NCBI GenBank assembly: GCA_003254885.1
Contig: QANT01003108.1
Coordinates: 39,551-103,550 of the forward strand
Origin: Purshia tridentata
Taxonomy: Eukaryota > Streptophyta > Magnoliopsida > Rosales > Rosaceae
Direction of reading: 5' to 3'
Length of the DNA stretch: 64,000 nucleotides
This document shows, piece by piece, positions 23,627-35,110 of the stretch (position 1 is the stretch's first letter; the number at the start of each line of letters is the position of its first letter). The notes beneath the pieces were generated by a model that did not search any database, was not told where the DNA came from, and worked only from the letters and a program-made list of their open reading frames with translations. The position numbers were made by a program, and so were the translations under genes.

Positions 23627-24521
23627 TCACGCAACACATGTTGGCAGCAAACAGCTTGCAAAGAAACCAAATCCTCTCTTCTGCAACCAAAAAAAGTGGA
23701 AGCAAAAAACCATTAATTTATTGCAACCAAAACTTTATATAGTAAAGGTCAAAAAGAGCAGATATAATCATATACAGCAATTTATTAGAGTTAGAGGTAC
23801 AATTATACTTGGACATTATATATTTACCTTTTTGGATTTGGCATAGAGGAGATCTGGTGAGATTCTGTACAAGTCTGCATCTACAGGCTTGGGAGTGGGC
23901 CTGGGCCTAGGAGGTGGGCTTGGTGGCTCCTTCACTTCACCAACCCAAATTTGCTCCTTTGCTTCTTTCACATTTGACTCACGCTTTTTGTTCTGCTGCA
24001 ATTGTCACCAAGAATATCATGAATATTCATCACCTTAATTGTACTTTTGTTTTCTGAAATACGCTATTTTCATTCCCAATATTTCATACTACTTTTATTC
24101 AATCATGACACTTATTTGGTTATTCAGGAAACTAAATTTGGACTTCCTTTTCAAATTTTTCACAAAGCAAAGTGGTTGACAAAAAGAATGCACCAAGTAA
24201 AATTACCCTTCTGCGAGGAACAACGATCATGGTGGGTGTGACCACATCATTCTCATACAAATCACCAGCAACATACAAATCACGATGATCATGATCATGA
24301 TCATGATGATCAGAGTAAGTAGTGTAGCGTAGAAGCCCAGCCTGCCTTGCTGACTCAAAGCACTGAGTGAAGGGAAGGTCTTGGTTCCAATCCCAGCTCC
24401 CAAATGCTGGTACTTGACTCCTCCTATAGTAGTCCTGCATACAGAAGATTAAGATTAAACATCAATAACTCACATTATAACCAAGACCAAGATGACAAAA
24501 CTAAACTGGGTTTACCTCCAT
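23627..24521 (-). CDS. NOI-domain RIN4-like protein
   Basis: Four exons on the minus strand: 24521-24516 (only ATG GAG), 24434-24207, 23995-23828 and 23680-23627. Total 456 nt, 151 aa, all junctions phase 0. Residues 10-32 carry an NOI motif, VPAFGSWDW...PFTQCFESARQAG, corresponding to VPxFGxW...YTxxFExAR in RIN4, the site cut by the bacterial effector AvrRpt2 in that family. A His/Asp run (DHHDHDHDHRD) follows. The third exon encodes a Pro/Arg-rich part (EPPSPPPRPRPTPKP) and DLYRISPDLLYAKSKK. The C-terminus KRGFGFFASCLLPTCVA has two Cys in the position where RIN4/NOI proteins are palmitoylated, so plasma-membrane attachment is likely. RIN4 itself is a negative regulator of immunity guarded by NLRs; whether this relative does the same is unknown. 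Confidence 0.85.
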
Positions 24522-24701
24522 TGAAGTGTTTGTGGTTTGAACTTTGGAGAAACAGAGAGAGTGTTGGAGAAGAGTTTGACCTCAGAGCCTCAAAGGGTAC
24601 CCTTCAAAATGTGTTCTCTTTCTTCTTTGCTTCTTTCTTTTCGTTTTCTTTCCTGCTAGTGAGGGTGAGCGTGGGTTTATGATAAACCTATTTAAACCGA
24701 A

Positions 24702-24732
<31 letters not shown>

Positions 24733-25691
24733 CAGGGTAATTAAAGCAGGGGTATGAGTGTATAACCCTGTGACTCTATGAGGATCCAAAGGCAACTATT
24801 GGGTAGAAAGAAAGAAAGTAGAGGCTATAGATAACGAAGTTCCACAGTAGCAGACAGAGAGACAAAGAGGTAAGGTAGGAGAGGAATTGGCCAAGCTTTT
24901 TGCCCTTTGGCTTCTTTTTAAATTCCTCCCTCTTTAACTTCTCTCTCTCTCTCTCTCTCTCGTCAGACGATGCATATTCCAAAGCCTGATAAAGGGTCTC
25001 TTGCTTACTTGCTTATTGCCTTCTTCAATCTCAATGCAACACCTCTCTCTCTCTCTCTCTCTCAAATGCCAAATAGGCTTTGCTTTGTTGCCACTTTGGC
25101 TTTTACCTTCTTTTTTAACCCCACACGCGCATCAGAGTGAACTTGGTGCTCTGTGCCAAATTAACACACACACAGACCATTCTGCATAAACATTAATATT
25201 CCTCCTCCCCCCAACCAAAGTTAAAACTTAAAAGCAGAGTAAATTATTTACCCATAAAAAATAAAGCAGAGTAAACTGTCTATATTGATTTAAGACAAGT
25301 CCGGAGTACAATGTCAGAGTGGTTCTGAGGTCAACATTGAGCAGGCAATGGCATCGGCTAAAAAAGCATAGCATGTTGAAAGTTCAAACTTGCAGATGAT
25401 GCAGAAGACAAGCTGATATCAGGATAATAAATGTTTATTACATTAAATAAGAAATCTATATACACTTGTCTACTTGCTACCTCGGGAAACAGGCGATGTC
25501 AATACAGGGTGTCAAATAATAGGCCTTTTAACTCTACTATCTGAAAATTTTGGAATTTCATGATTTTGGTAGGATTTGGGTTTTGTTTGTAGCATGATAT
25601 AATGTTTTTTTTTTTTTTGGGCCAAAAGCTTGATATAATGTTTTAGTACAAGTATCAGCATTATAAATAGAACAATTTTTGCATCACTCAT
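24522..25691. other. NOI gene promoter and leader, simple repeats
   Basis: Contains a GA tract (about 24705-24732) and CT tracts (about 24938-24962 and 25044-25064), typical of plant 5' UTR or promoter DNA. No coding sequence recognised. Confidence 0.5.
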
Positions 25692-26075
25692 GGGGTGACC
25701 TCAAGATCATCTCATCTCTCGAAATTGTAATTTCGGCAATGTTAGCGCATAATCGAAACCGTTCATATTTTAGATTACTTATTATAAATCATCTATGTAA
25801 AAAATCAACTCAATCAGAAATCATTTGGTTATAGAATTGTTGTCAATTAAATAGAAAAAATCAACAGTTTGGTCAAAAAATCACTCTTTAATTTGAAACC
25901 ATTCATTTTTTCTATTTAATTGACAACAATTATATAACCAAATGATTTCTGATTGAGTTAATTTTTTGCATAGATAGTCTATAATAGGTGATATAAAATG
26001 TGAACGGTTCCGATTATGCGTAAACATGGCCGAAATTATAATTTCGAAGAGTGAGGTGACCTTGAAGGGTGACCC
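25692..26075. mobile_element. Foldback MITE of about 380 bp
   Basis: The two halves are near-complementary. The left arm runs ggggtgacctcaag ... cgaaattgtaatttcggc ... gcataatcg ... aatcatttggttat ... ttgtcaattaaatag. The right arm repeats this in reverse complement after a loop of about 30-60 bp centred near 25880-25900. It could fold into a long hairpin. I could not define a clear target-site duplication, so the superfamily is not assigned. Confidence 0.75.
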
Positions 26076-27773
26076 AAATATTTTTCTTATAAATATGAGA
26101 TATAAACAAAATTTCTTTGGTACTGTCTGCGTGTGATATCAATCATATCATACCTCTACAAACAAATTTAATTATAGAAAGTTTATATCACTATATCCAA
26201 ATAATAAAAAAGATGACATCCCCATCAGTACATAAAAATAAAGAATGTGATTATGTAGAGTTTTTTAAATAAACATATTATGATTTTTAAAATTTCTAGC
26301 AATTAATGGACTAATGAGCAATGTTATTGTCATGGAGATTGTAGCCATGATCTGTTACGTACAGCACAAGAATCACAGAGAATACAAATCAAAAGGAGCT
26401 ACATTGAGGGCCCTCCCTTGGATAGATCCCTGAATCATGTTTCCTAAAGAAAGCAGTTTTGGCAGTGGTATAGAAATTGAAGAAAGAAAGATGCTTTTCT
26501 TATTACTCCATCCTTCTCAATTAATGTTACAACTTACAAGTAATGTTCATGTGAAAGTGACCATTATAATTCTTAGTTTAAAATGAAAATCTTTATGAAA
26601 TTCACCCTTTTAAGTTTTAAAGTGTGGATTTTGAGTTGAATGATTGGATACTAACCTATGGCCTGTTTGATGGGTAGGCATAAAACTTAGGATTGGAAAA
26701 CTTTATCTTAGTCTCATGGTTGGTATTTCAATGGATCTTGGACTAAGATTAAACCATAACCACCCCAAATGGAATTCTTCTTCATCCATTGTAATTTAAT
26801 ACTCATTACAAACTCATTGACGACAACAATGAGACCACCTAATCTCCAAATATATTATAGTTTTCGCATAAATAGATGCTAAGTTTGATGAAATGATGGT
26901 CTCTTAATTGTTTAGGTGGCATTTGGTTCATCATCTCCTACCACATGACATGATTTCTTAATGATATCATTTATATTTCAACAAATAAATAACACAATCA
27001 GGGTAAATCGCGAAAAAAATTTATGATTATTATGTTGTTTTTGGAAACGAGTTTTGGATATAATTATGAAAACAACTGAAAATAGAAAATTAAAAGCCTG
27101 TCCAATATGATCATGGAAACTTAACGCCAAAATATTATGTTGCCATGTGTTGAAATATGGTTTTTCATACTATATACTTTATCTCCTACCTTCAACAAAA
27201 CAAAAAATTATTTATGTGGCTTTGGGATATCGGTCAGATTTTTAAAACGGGACAACCTTTTAAAAAGTGGTCCATTCGCACTTTGGGCCATATTATTAGA
27301 ATTAGCCAAACATTTTGGGCCAGCCTAGTTGTATTCTCTTTTTTTTTTTTTTGTTCGTAAATAGTTGCATCCATACTATGATGGGAGAACCTCATCAAAG
27401 GAATAAAATTTCAAGATGGAAATTTCTATGAAATTTAAAATTTTGATTTTTACTCAGTTATTCAATCCTTGTCATTGTCTAGAGTCCTCATTCAGTCATA
27501 TCTTGCAGCTTCGAGGAAGATGTATAGGTGTTGTCAAGTATACATGCATGCATGTGAAATGAATTAATTGTCTCGTACGTCCTTTGCTTGACTATCTTTT
27601 TCAGTAAACTAAAGCTGCCAAATTGTTTTGAAGTCATTGGGTAGAGCTAGAGTAGTCATTGGGTCACGACTTATTCACATTAAACATAGAAAAAACCTGT
27701 CTGTGGAACGTGTTAGCTAAGCTAGCTTCCGGTGCCCTCAGAGTACTGCCATTGACCATACTTGGCATTCGAT
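26076..27773. other. Intergenic, AT-rich
   Basis: AT-rich DNA with a poly-T run near 27340 and several short open frames that show no recognisable domain. The last few hundred bases serve as promoter of the DIR1-like gene. Confidence 0.45.
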
Positions 27774-27784
27774 CTCTATATAAC
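27774..27784 (+). promoter_or_regulatory. TATA box of DIR1-like gene 1
   Basis: tctatataaca lies about 80 bp before the ATG at 27858. The same element and flanking cacacacagc-type leader are found before gene 2. Confidence 0.6.
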
Positions 27785-27857
27785 AACACTTTTTCGATCA
27801 CACTGCCACACAGCAACCTATCTCTCCATCACTCAAGTTAATCAGAAACTAGTGAAA

Positions 27858-28178
27858 ATGGTGATGATGGGTAGCATTAGCGACAAGCTGGTGGTGGTTT
27901 TGGTTGTAGCAATGGCTATGGCCATGTTAATGTTTGAGGGGTCAAGAGCGATCACCATTTGCAATTTGAACGAAGCGGGTCAAAATGCTTGCAAACCATC
28001 AGTGACAAATCCGAATCCAAAACCCCCGACCCAGCAATGTTGCCAGGCTCTTTCAAAGGCTGACTTGGGCTGCTTCTGTTCTTACAAGAACTCACCGCTG
28101 TTGCCTGCTGCTGGAATCGATCCTGGTCTTGCCCTGGCTCTACCGGCTAAGTGCGGCCTCACCCCTCCTAATTGTTAA
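27858..28178 (+). CDS. DIR1-like lipid-transfer protein, copy 1
   Basis: Single exon, 106 aa. The N-terminus MVMMGSISDKLVVVLVVAMA is a signal peptide, probably cut after ...EGSRA, giving a mature protein of about 74 residues. The eight-cysteine pattern of lipid-transfer proteins is complete: C (CNLNEAG), C (ACKPS), CC (QQCCQ), CxC (GCFC), C (AKCGL), C at the end (PNC). A PNPKPP stretch between Cys2 and the CC pair recalls the PxxP motif of DIR1, the apoplastic and vesicular carrier needed for systemic acquired resistance. Expected to be secreted and to bind two acyl chains. Promoter and 3' UTR are shared with copy 2 about 1.9 kb downstream. Confidence 0.9.
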   Translation: MVMMGSISDKLVVVLVVAMAMAMLMFEGSRAITICNLNEAGQNACKPSVTNPNPKPPTQQCCQALSKADLGCFCSYKNSPLLPAAGIDPGLALALPAKCGLTPPNC

Positions 28179-29673
28179 GCTAGCTTCTCTTTAATGTGGG
28201 CCTATGCTACATATATAAGAAATAAAACCTAATCCACAGGTGATTAGAGCTGTAAAATGGGTATGTCTGTGTTTACCAGAAGCCCCTATACATATACTCC
28301 AGCTCACTTAAAGAAAGTATCAGTGTATTTTTGTCATGTTAAATTTTGTGATATACTTGGAAAAAGGTAATTTTAAGAACCAATTGGGTTGCGAAAACAA
28401 AGTTCTGACGTAGCGGAAATAACAAAAGATTACCAGCGTAATAGTAAAGATAAAATTCTAGAGTCCACCAGAGAAGATGAGAAAAACTCAAATTTATTGG
28501 AAAATTATCAAAAGTGCCAAAACAACTTAGAAAAATCTTTGAATACGTTTTCAGCAACCCTAAGTCAAAAAGACCACATAAATAAGGCTCATGGGCCAAA
28601 ACGAACTCAAATAAAATAAAGACAAAATTAAATAAAATAGTTCAAAACTTTAAATACAGTTTTGAGGCCCTAAACGACCTTGGATGGCCGAAAAGGCATA
28701 TTAATCACAACACTAACTGTGAGTTGCAATCGTCTTGCGATTTCCTTTGATTTGATATATAAATTAACCATATTCAGACTTCGAAACCCTTCCGAATGAA
28801 CAGTAAAATTCAGTTTTTGCCTTTTTGTGAGTTTTGGCGCTCCAACTGCTCTTCGAACCTTACTGCCAACCGTTCTACATCAAGTTCAATCCTAGAGCTG
28901 ACCCCAACTACATTACAAATAAAGAAACTTTGAGTGCTTGTATCATTGGTTGACTTTATAGTCTTCCAATTTTATTAAATTGGCTTTAATTAGTACGTGG
29001 AGGTGTGGAGGGCGCTCAATGGAATCATGTTGTCTGCTTGCTGCTCATATTTAATCTTGTTTTGCAAATTCCAAATTGTTCTGTTCTGCATGTTGCGAAA
29101 ATGGGGTTAATGAGAGGAGTTTGAGAAAAAAATTGACAAGAGAAAACGTTCTAAAACATTTTCCTTACAGTCAAGAGTAGTGTCTCAAATCCTTTTTACA
29201 TGGTTTTGATTAGTGTCTCATTTGAAAAAGTAAAAGGACCTAAATACCAAAATTTATATTATTTGATGATGAAGATAGAGAGAAACAGAAAAAAGACAGA
29301 GAAGACAGTCAGAGAGAATTTGATTATTTTTCAGTTCTTTTATATTTTTATATTTTTCTGAATGATTAAAAGACTGAAGCCAACAATTGTTTGTATAGTA
29401 CTATTATAAGACAATTAAGTAGAGCATCAAATTTGAAACCAAGAAGCTAGCTCACAACTTGAACCAACATATATATAAAAACGACAACAAAACTCATTAT
29501 AAATTGTTCCTTTGAATGATTGAATCAGGAACCCACTCAGTCACGAGCTCAAATTACATATATATAACCATTCTGTGCGCTGTTAGCTTGAGCTAGCTCC
29601 CCGTGACTCTCAGAATACTGCCAATTCTCATTCACGGGTTTCAAACTTTGTGTCTCCTAAAACTTCTCCCATT
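28179..29673. other. Spacer between the DIR1-like pair
   Basis: The first ~130 bp is 3' UTR conserved with copy 2 (aaataaaaccta and ggtgatta followed by tgtaaaatgggtatg). The block about 28380-28960 has a different texture and might be a solo repeat or LTR remnant, but I could not find its borders. Confidence 0.4.
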
Positions 29674-29684
29674 CTCTATATAAC
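29674..29684 (+). promoter_or_regulatory. TATA box of DIR1-like gene 2
   Basis: tctatataaca lies about 85 bp before the ATG at 29761, in the same context as copy 1. Confidence 0.6.
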
Positions 29685-29760
29685 AAAACTTTCTCACACA
29701 CTGTCACACAGTAGCCTACCTTACATCACTGAAGCAAATCAGAAAATAGTGAAACTGGCG

Positions 29761-30078
29761 ATGATGGGTAGCATTAGCAACAAGTTGGTGGTGGTTCTGA
29801 TTGTTGCAATGGCTATGGCCATGTTAATGTTTGAGGGGTCAAGAGCGATCACCTTTTGCAATTTGAATGAAGCGGGTCAAGATGCTTGCAAACCATCAGT
29901 GACAAAGCCGGATCCAAAAGACCCGAACCAGGAATGTTGCAAGGCTCTTTCAAAGGCTGACTTAGGCTGCCTCTGTTCTTACAAGAACTCTATGCTGCTG
30001 CCTGCTGCTGGAATCGATCCTGACCTTGCCATGGGTCTACCAGCTAAGTGTGGTCTCACCCCTCCTGCAAATTGTTAA
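29761..30078 (+). CDS. DIR1-like lipid-transfer protein, copy 2
   Basis: Single exon, 105 aa, starting MMGSISNKLVVVLIVAMAMA. All eight cysteines are kept (CNLNEAG, ACKPS, ECCKA, GCLC, AKCGL, final ANC). The linker has become PDPKDPNQE, more acidic than in copy 1 and without a clean PxxP motif. The start of copy 1 (ATG GTG ATG ATG) corresponds here to CTG GCG ATG ATG, so translation begins two codons later; the signal peptide is otherwise intact. Tandem duplicate of copy 1, with promoter, leader and 3' UTR all recognisably shared. From memory, DIR1 and a DIR1-like gene are also adjacent in Arabidopsis, so the pair may be old or may have been re-made. Confidence 0.9.
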   Translation: MMGSISNKLVVVLIVAMAMAMLMFEGSRAITFCNLNEAGQDACKPSVTKPDPKDPNQECCKALSKADLGCLCSYKNSMLLPAAGIDPDLAMGLPAKCGLTPPANC

Positions 30079-31583
30079 GCTTCTTTCTAACGTGGGCCCA
30101 GTTGGGTCTCACATTCTATGTGGGCCTAATGTGAGAACACCCATACATTGGGCCTTAAGTCCAATAGTGTTGGACGTACTACTCGTCCCCATGCGATTTG
30201 AGAAATAAAACCTAATTTCCAGGTGATTAAAGGTGTAAAATGGGTATGTTTGTGTTTAGCAGAAGCCCTACATTCCAGCTCGTTGTGTTCTATATGGACC
30301 CGAAATGAGCTTAAATTGTGTTTGTAAAATGTTCGTGTCGCGTTTGCTTGTGCCATGTTTTCTTCTCATTGTATTGTTTGTGTAATTAATTTTATCTTGC
30401 AGTGTTTTGTTTCAAAAGTTGAAAGTAACGTGAATTTTAGGAGATTTAGAACATTCAAATTCAAGCACCCCGAGCGTTCAAACGGTGTTTTCCAATTGTT
30501 GAGAGATTATTAATTAGAGCCATTATACTTAACGAAATGCTCATCTCCTCTCAGTCTATGCACAATGGTGCATAAACCTTGCACAAATTGTAGTGAAATA
30601 ATTATCCACCAAGACAAGGACACCTTTATTTTTTAAGACAAAGCCTATCACAAGCTAAAAAGCCATGAGATAAGGCCCATGACCTTTTTTCTTAAAGAAA
30701 TAAGTATTGAATTGACTTTAATTGCCTCTCTATAAGAGTCTGTAGTCTTTATTTAATCGGACGGTAGATTCCCAACAAGCCAATGGTATTTGGTAAATTG
30801 TCAAAACGTCCCCAATTCCAAGGGTTGAGGGACCACAGCGACTACTTGAACAAATTCTACTACTCGTTTACCAATTGCCATGCCCATACAGATAATTAAA
30901 GACCTCAAGAGGACACTGCTCCACACTATACGGCTAAATCCACCGAAAAGACACGTGGCAAACAACTAATAGGTTGCCGTACAAACTTTATCAGGTTCAA
31001 GTCCCTCCACCTGCTTTTCCTGAACTGTTCCTACCCCTACCCACAGAGTGACAGACACTATGTAATCGCTTTCTCAATCGTAACAACTGAATATTTTATC
31101 TGAATAAACATATAACATAATTGTATGGCACAAGACACCACTAAAAACCAAATTCTATAGAAAACAAACGATTATCCACATTTAAAGGCACTGAAAACCC
31201 ACAATTACCCCTTGCCTACTTCGCATTCTCGACAAATAATAATAACAAACATCCAATTCAACTATGTAATAATAAATAAAATGAAACCCAGAAAAAAACC
31301 AAGCGCAAAATAGGACAGAAAATTGGAAAACCGAATTAAGCATAATAGTTTGTTTCTTCATCCAACTGTTCAAAATAACCTCCAAACCAGGCCATGCGCC
31401 AAAATATCAACCATACCACCATATTATCGTCAGAGTCTAAAATCCTAACCAGCTAAATGTCATTTCATTTACGTTCCCCAAAACATGGGTCCCACCATAT
31501 TGATTCAAATTAACCTAAAAAGCGAAAAACAGAAACATTACTAGAGAGCAGGGCATGGCAAGATCAGTGACGATTAAATCATA
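30079..31583. other. Region between DIR1-like copy 2 and VOC gene
   Basis: Holds the 3' UTR of DIR1-like copy 2 (to about 30270) and of the minus-strand VOC gene (from about 31500). In between is AT-rich DNA with no recognisable gene. Confidence 0.5.
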
Positions 31584-32677
31584 TCAGACGAGACCGGCGA
31601 CCGGAGCTGCTGGTGCATCGGACTCAGGCACAGAGGGCTTCTCTTCAATGGAAACAGTGTCGTGGCTGATGCGCCAGTTGTAGCCGAATGGGTCCTTGAT
31701 CTTAGCCACGCGCACACCTGGACGGTAAGAGTCCTCCACGTCACCCTCAACAACAGCACCAGCCTTCACAGCACTCGCAATGGCAGCCTCCAGGTTTGAA
31801 GAAGTCTGAATCTCGATGCAAAACGTACTCGCTCCTTCCCTGTTCACAGCAACACTGGCCAAACAGAGAGATTATATTATTAATGTTCTTATTATCATAA
31901 ACACAACCAAACAAGGTAAATAAATATTTCAATTACAAAATGAAATTAAAAAAAAAAAACAAAATATGCGAATAAATAGCATAGGAATAAAACAAATCCA
32001 AAATCTCAGTGACAGATCTATTCAAGATATTTCCAAAGAAAAGAAACCTCGGTATTAGTAGAAGTACTAAAAAAATAAAAATAAAAATATCACAAATATT
32101 TTGAAGTTTAAATAATAGAAAGCAAAAGGGCATCGCTAAATATATCAGCCAAAAATGAGCAAAACTTGCTACTATCATGGAAAAAACGAAAAAATAACAT
32201 GAAAATTACAAAACGCCATTTTTAATCACAGCTGTATCTGCAAGAACTCTATGAAAAAACAACAGGTGCTACTATGCTAGTAAATGCGGTCTAAGAAAAC
32301 CTCTAAGCTCAAACAACTAAAACAAAGCATAGATCTAAAGAAATCTTAACAAAAGCAAGCATGAACGAAACAAAAGAGAGAAATAGTTAAATCTTAACGT
32401 ACGGTTCGCCGGAAGAGTTGACGTTATCGGAGACGATAAGAGTGAAGGAACCAAGCTTGAGCCGAGCCTCTGCAATGTACGGACGGTCCTGCTCTGCCTT
32501 ACGTTTCGGGTGCGAGTGACGGTGAACCTCCACAGCACCGAAGGCGGCCTTGTAGAACTGAACAGCGTCGTCAGCCTTGGGAGCTTCGAGAAACAGCTGC
32601 AGGACCGCCTCCGTGATCCGAAAGGCCGCCGCCGCGGGATTCTCAGCTCCACCATTCTTGACCTCCTGGGGCGCCAT
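31584..32677 (-). CDS. VOC (glyoxalase/bleomycin-resistance fold) protein, At5g48480-like
   Basis: Two exons on the minus strand, 32677-32403 and 31854-31584, joined in phase 2 (546 nt, 181 aa). Exon 1 starts MAPQEVKNGGAENPAAAAF and encodes the first beta-alpha-beta-beta-beta half (VLQLFLEAPKADDAVQFYKA, then YIAEARLKLGSFTLIVSDN). Exon 2 encodes the second half (FCIEIQTSSNLEAAIASAVK, VAKIKDPFGYNWRIS) and a Pro/Ala-rich tail. The family matches Arabidopsis At5g48480, annotated as a glyoxalase/VOC superfamily protein of unsettled function; no enzyme activity is claimed here. The leader is CT/GA-rich and GC-rich at the ATG. This is the only intact member of the local VOC cluster. Copies of its promoter side appear at about 35120-35530 and of its exon 2 at 36649. 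Confidence 0.88.
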
Positions 32678-33340
32678 TGATACTCAGAGAAGAAAACGAA
32701 AGCTAAAGAGAAAGTTCGAGAGAGAGCGAAAACCCTAGGAGAGAGAAAACGCAGAGAGCAAAGGACGAAAGTGAAAATGGCGTGTGGGTTTGGAGGTGGG
32801 GCTGAGGGGAGGGAATTTAAAGAAGCGGGAGAAGAGCAACCGTTCGCCATTCCATGAGGGTAAATCGGGAATTACGTAAATGTTGAGGTTATGACGCTAC
32901 CCTTAATATTGCGAGTTATTACAGATATTACCCGTCCCAGTTCCCAAACTTTTCTTTTCGACCGCTGTGCAATTTGCTTTTATGTCCTTCTGGACTTCTG
33001 GCTTTTCATATTGATTCCATGTCCGCACAGTTTCTCATTCGCATGACTTTTCCAAATAAAACGACAAAAAAGATTGACCAATAATAATGATCCACGGCTA
33101 CACCGCCTACACGCTGTGTGTATTAGAATCCGACCTTCTATCCTATAATATTTCTACCTTTTTATCTTTTTTGGGTCAGAACAAAATAAAAGGAGAGCAA
33201 AGGGCCAAAGGCTCAAACCAAACTGTCACAGTCTGGTTGTTTTATGGTCATTGACTAAATGGGTTTCTTGTTCTTTCTTGTTTCTAGTCCAGGTATGAAA
33301 ATAGCAATTGCAAGGCAACGTTTGTGAGAGTGAACTTAAA
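32678..33340 (-). promoter_or_regulatory. Promoter side of the VOC gene, duplicated downstream
   Basis: The block from about 32865 (aaatcgggaattacgtaaatg, ctacccttaatattgcgagttatta, gtgcaatttgcttttatgtcc) recurs at 35124-35530 in the same orientation with small differences, and a weaker version appears near 35625-35760. It represents the promoter of the minus-strand VOC gene and of lost copies. Confidence 0.65.
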
Positions 33341-33880
33341 TCATGTTTGTAATTGTAATCTATCATAAAAATGATATGCCAGTATGCTAATCGTTTTTTC
33401 AAATCGAATCCAGCTTTTTTCCCTATAAATTAAATGGACACTAAATTGTTATCAAGTTCTAAATTCCTACTTGCACTTCCTAATATGGCTACCTATTATT
33501 ATTTGGAGAAATAAAACTATCATGATTCAAACATTACATGCATATTTGTCCAAAAAAAGCATATAATCTGTGTTAGCATTCTCACAAACAATGAAATTTG
33601 TTAATTTGGGATGTAAGAATGCTCCAAATTGGGATAATTAAAAGAAGTATCTTCAATAAATAAATGTGATTGTTCACAACGAGTGTACATAATATTTTTC
33701 TCACACCATTTCAATAATAACTTGAAATAACAGAAAGTGTTGTATATATTCAGGAGCATCTGGTGGAGTCTTTGGCTCTCACTTGTCAATTTTCATTGAT
33801 ATTTTTATATGGGGTTAATTAGGTGGGTTTACTTTCATTTGTCCTCATTGTTATTTTTCATTTTTACTTTGCTTGATCTG
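33341..33880. other. Intergenic, AT-rich
   Basis: No gene or repeat border recognised. Confidence 0.4.
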
Positions 33881-34065
33881 AGGATGCTTGCAAACCATTG
33901 GTGACAAGCCCATTCAGGAATGTTGTATTAAGCCTCTCTCAAAAGTGGAGCTGGTTGGGTCTCATATTCATGTGTAGCCCACTGCTTTGTGGACTATACG
34001 TATAATGTGCAAACTACATGCACTGAGCCTCAAGTCAAATAGCTTTGGGCTTGGACTTGAGATCG
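33881..34065 (+). pseudogene. Decayed third DIR1-like copy with internal deletion
   Basis: Begins gatgcttgcaaaccat, matching the Cys2 region of the two intact DIR1-like genes (DACKPLVTSPF), then QECC, then LSKVEL. It jumps directly into the 3' UTR sequence found after copy 2 (gttgggtctcatattc, then gcactgagcctcaagtc). The signal peptide, Cys1 and the last four cysteines are missing. It cannot encode a working lipid-transfer protein. Confidence 0.7.
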
Positions 34066-34276
34066 TGAGACAAAACAAAAACAATATATATGGCCCATAA
34101 AATGATCTTAGGACTCACTTGCATGCTTGTTTCTTGGCTCCTTAAGAGCTAGCGGACCACCATATACATGTCCTTGGCACCATATACCTGTGTATGATGA
34201 GTAGTTTCACATATAAAATTCATGTGTTTTATCTATTCCTCATCTTATGTCTGTTGTCGTATTACATATTTGATAG

Positions 34277-34740
34277 GATGGAGGTGGACTGGCTGAGTTT
34301 GCTGCAGCTAGTGAGACACTGACAGTTGCTAGGCCTCTTGAAGTTTGGGTAGCTGAAGGTGCAGGCTTACCTGTCGCACTCATGTTACGGCCACTTGTGG
34401 AGCTCGTAACATTGAATTTGTGAAGGGGCAGCTCTGAATAGCCCATCTGGTCGGAAATATGATGCTGTGATCCACTGTGCAACAGGCATTCCTTGGTCGA
34501 CTTTTGAGCCTAATTTTAGTGCAAATGGGAAGGTTATAGACATTACTCCTGGTCCAAGAAGCAGCTGGTGCCACTGCTCATGAGTGCCAAGGCTGAGAAC
34601 CTGGACTATCTTGTTAAGTAGGTGAAGGAAGGAAATTTCAAGCTCAAGACAGTGATTGATTCAAAGCATCCACTAGGCTGAAGATGCTTGGGCTAAGAGA
34701 ATCGATGGTCAAGCTACTGGGAAGATCTTTGCGGAACCTT
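34277..34740 (+). pseudogene. Chloroplast quinone-oxidoreductase homologue (ceQORH-like) relic
   Basis: Across several frames this stretch encodes pieces of the ceQORH family in the right order: GGGLAEFAAASETLTVARP, AEGAGLPVA, HVTATCGARNIEFVKG, SPSGRKYDAVIHCATGIPW, STFEPNFSANGKVIDITPGP, KKQLVPL, KAENLDYLVK, KTVIDSKHPL and AEDAWAKRIDGQATGKI. Internal segments are missing, frames shift repeatedly and a stop interrupts VK/VKEG. No introns are seen between pieces, so a processed copy is possible. The intact family member is an NADPH-dependent reductase at the chloroplast envelope; this relic is non-functional. Confidence 0.75.
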
Positions 34741-35110
34741 AAGTAGACAAAAATAATGAAAATGTGGGTTGGGGAAATTGGACTTGATAAATTGCACTCA
34801 CCACTGCTTCTTCCGAACTTACTAGCCTTAATAACCTTGTGGAAAGCAATTTGTTCACAATTAGAGGAGGTGTAAAATGGATTATGTATACCTCCAAATT
34901 TCACCTCGATTGTGTTCCCTACAGGATACCCAGTTAATCCATTGACCCATGTATGTTCTTTCTAATGAATGTAAGTTAGAATTGAAAGCAGGTAAAACTA
35001 TGCAGAAAATAATCATATTATCATAACCAAGATACCCAGTTAACCCATTCCGCATAAAAACTGAAAAGGCATGGACGCCATGATCATATCATCATCATTT
35101 TGTTCTTTAT
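34541..35110 (+). repeat. Local duplication, copy 1 (partner 40948-41160)
   Basis: The ceQORH relic's 3' half and following DNA reappear in shortened form at 40948-41160. They share the deletion junction attactcctggtccaagaag and the later block ending ccatgatcatatcatcatc (copy 2 has ccaagatcatatcatcatc). Confidence 0.65.

Noticed and set aside
24276-24312. atgatc repeat as a CRISPR-like or regulatory palindrome
   Set aside because: It is the coding sequence of the His/Asp run in the NOI protein.
28380-28960. Possible solo LTR or TRIM between the DIR1-like genes
   Set aside because: Texture differs from neighbours, but I could not find terminal repeats or target duplications.
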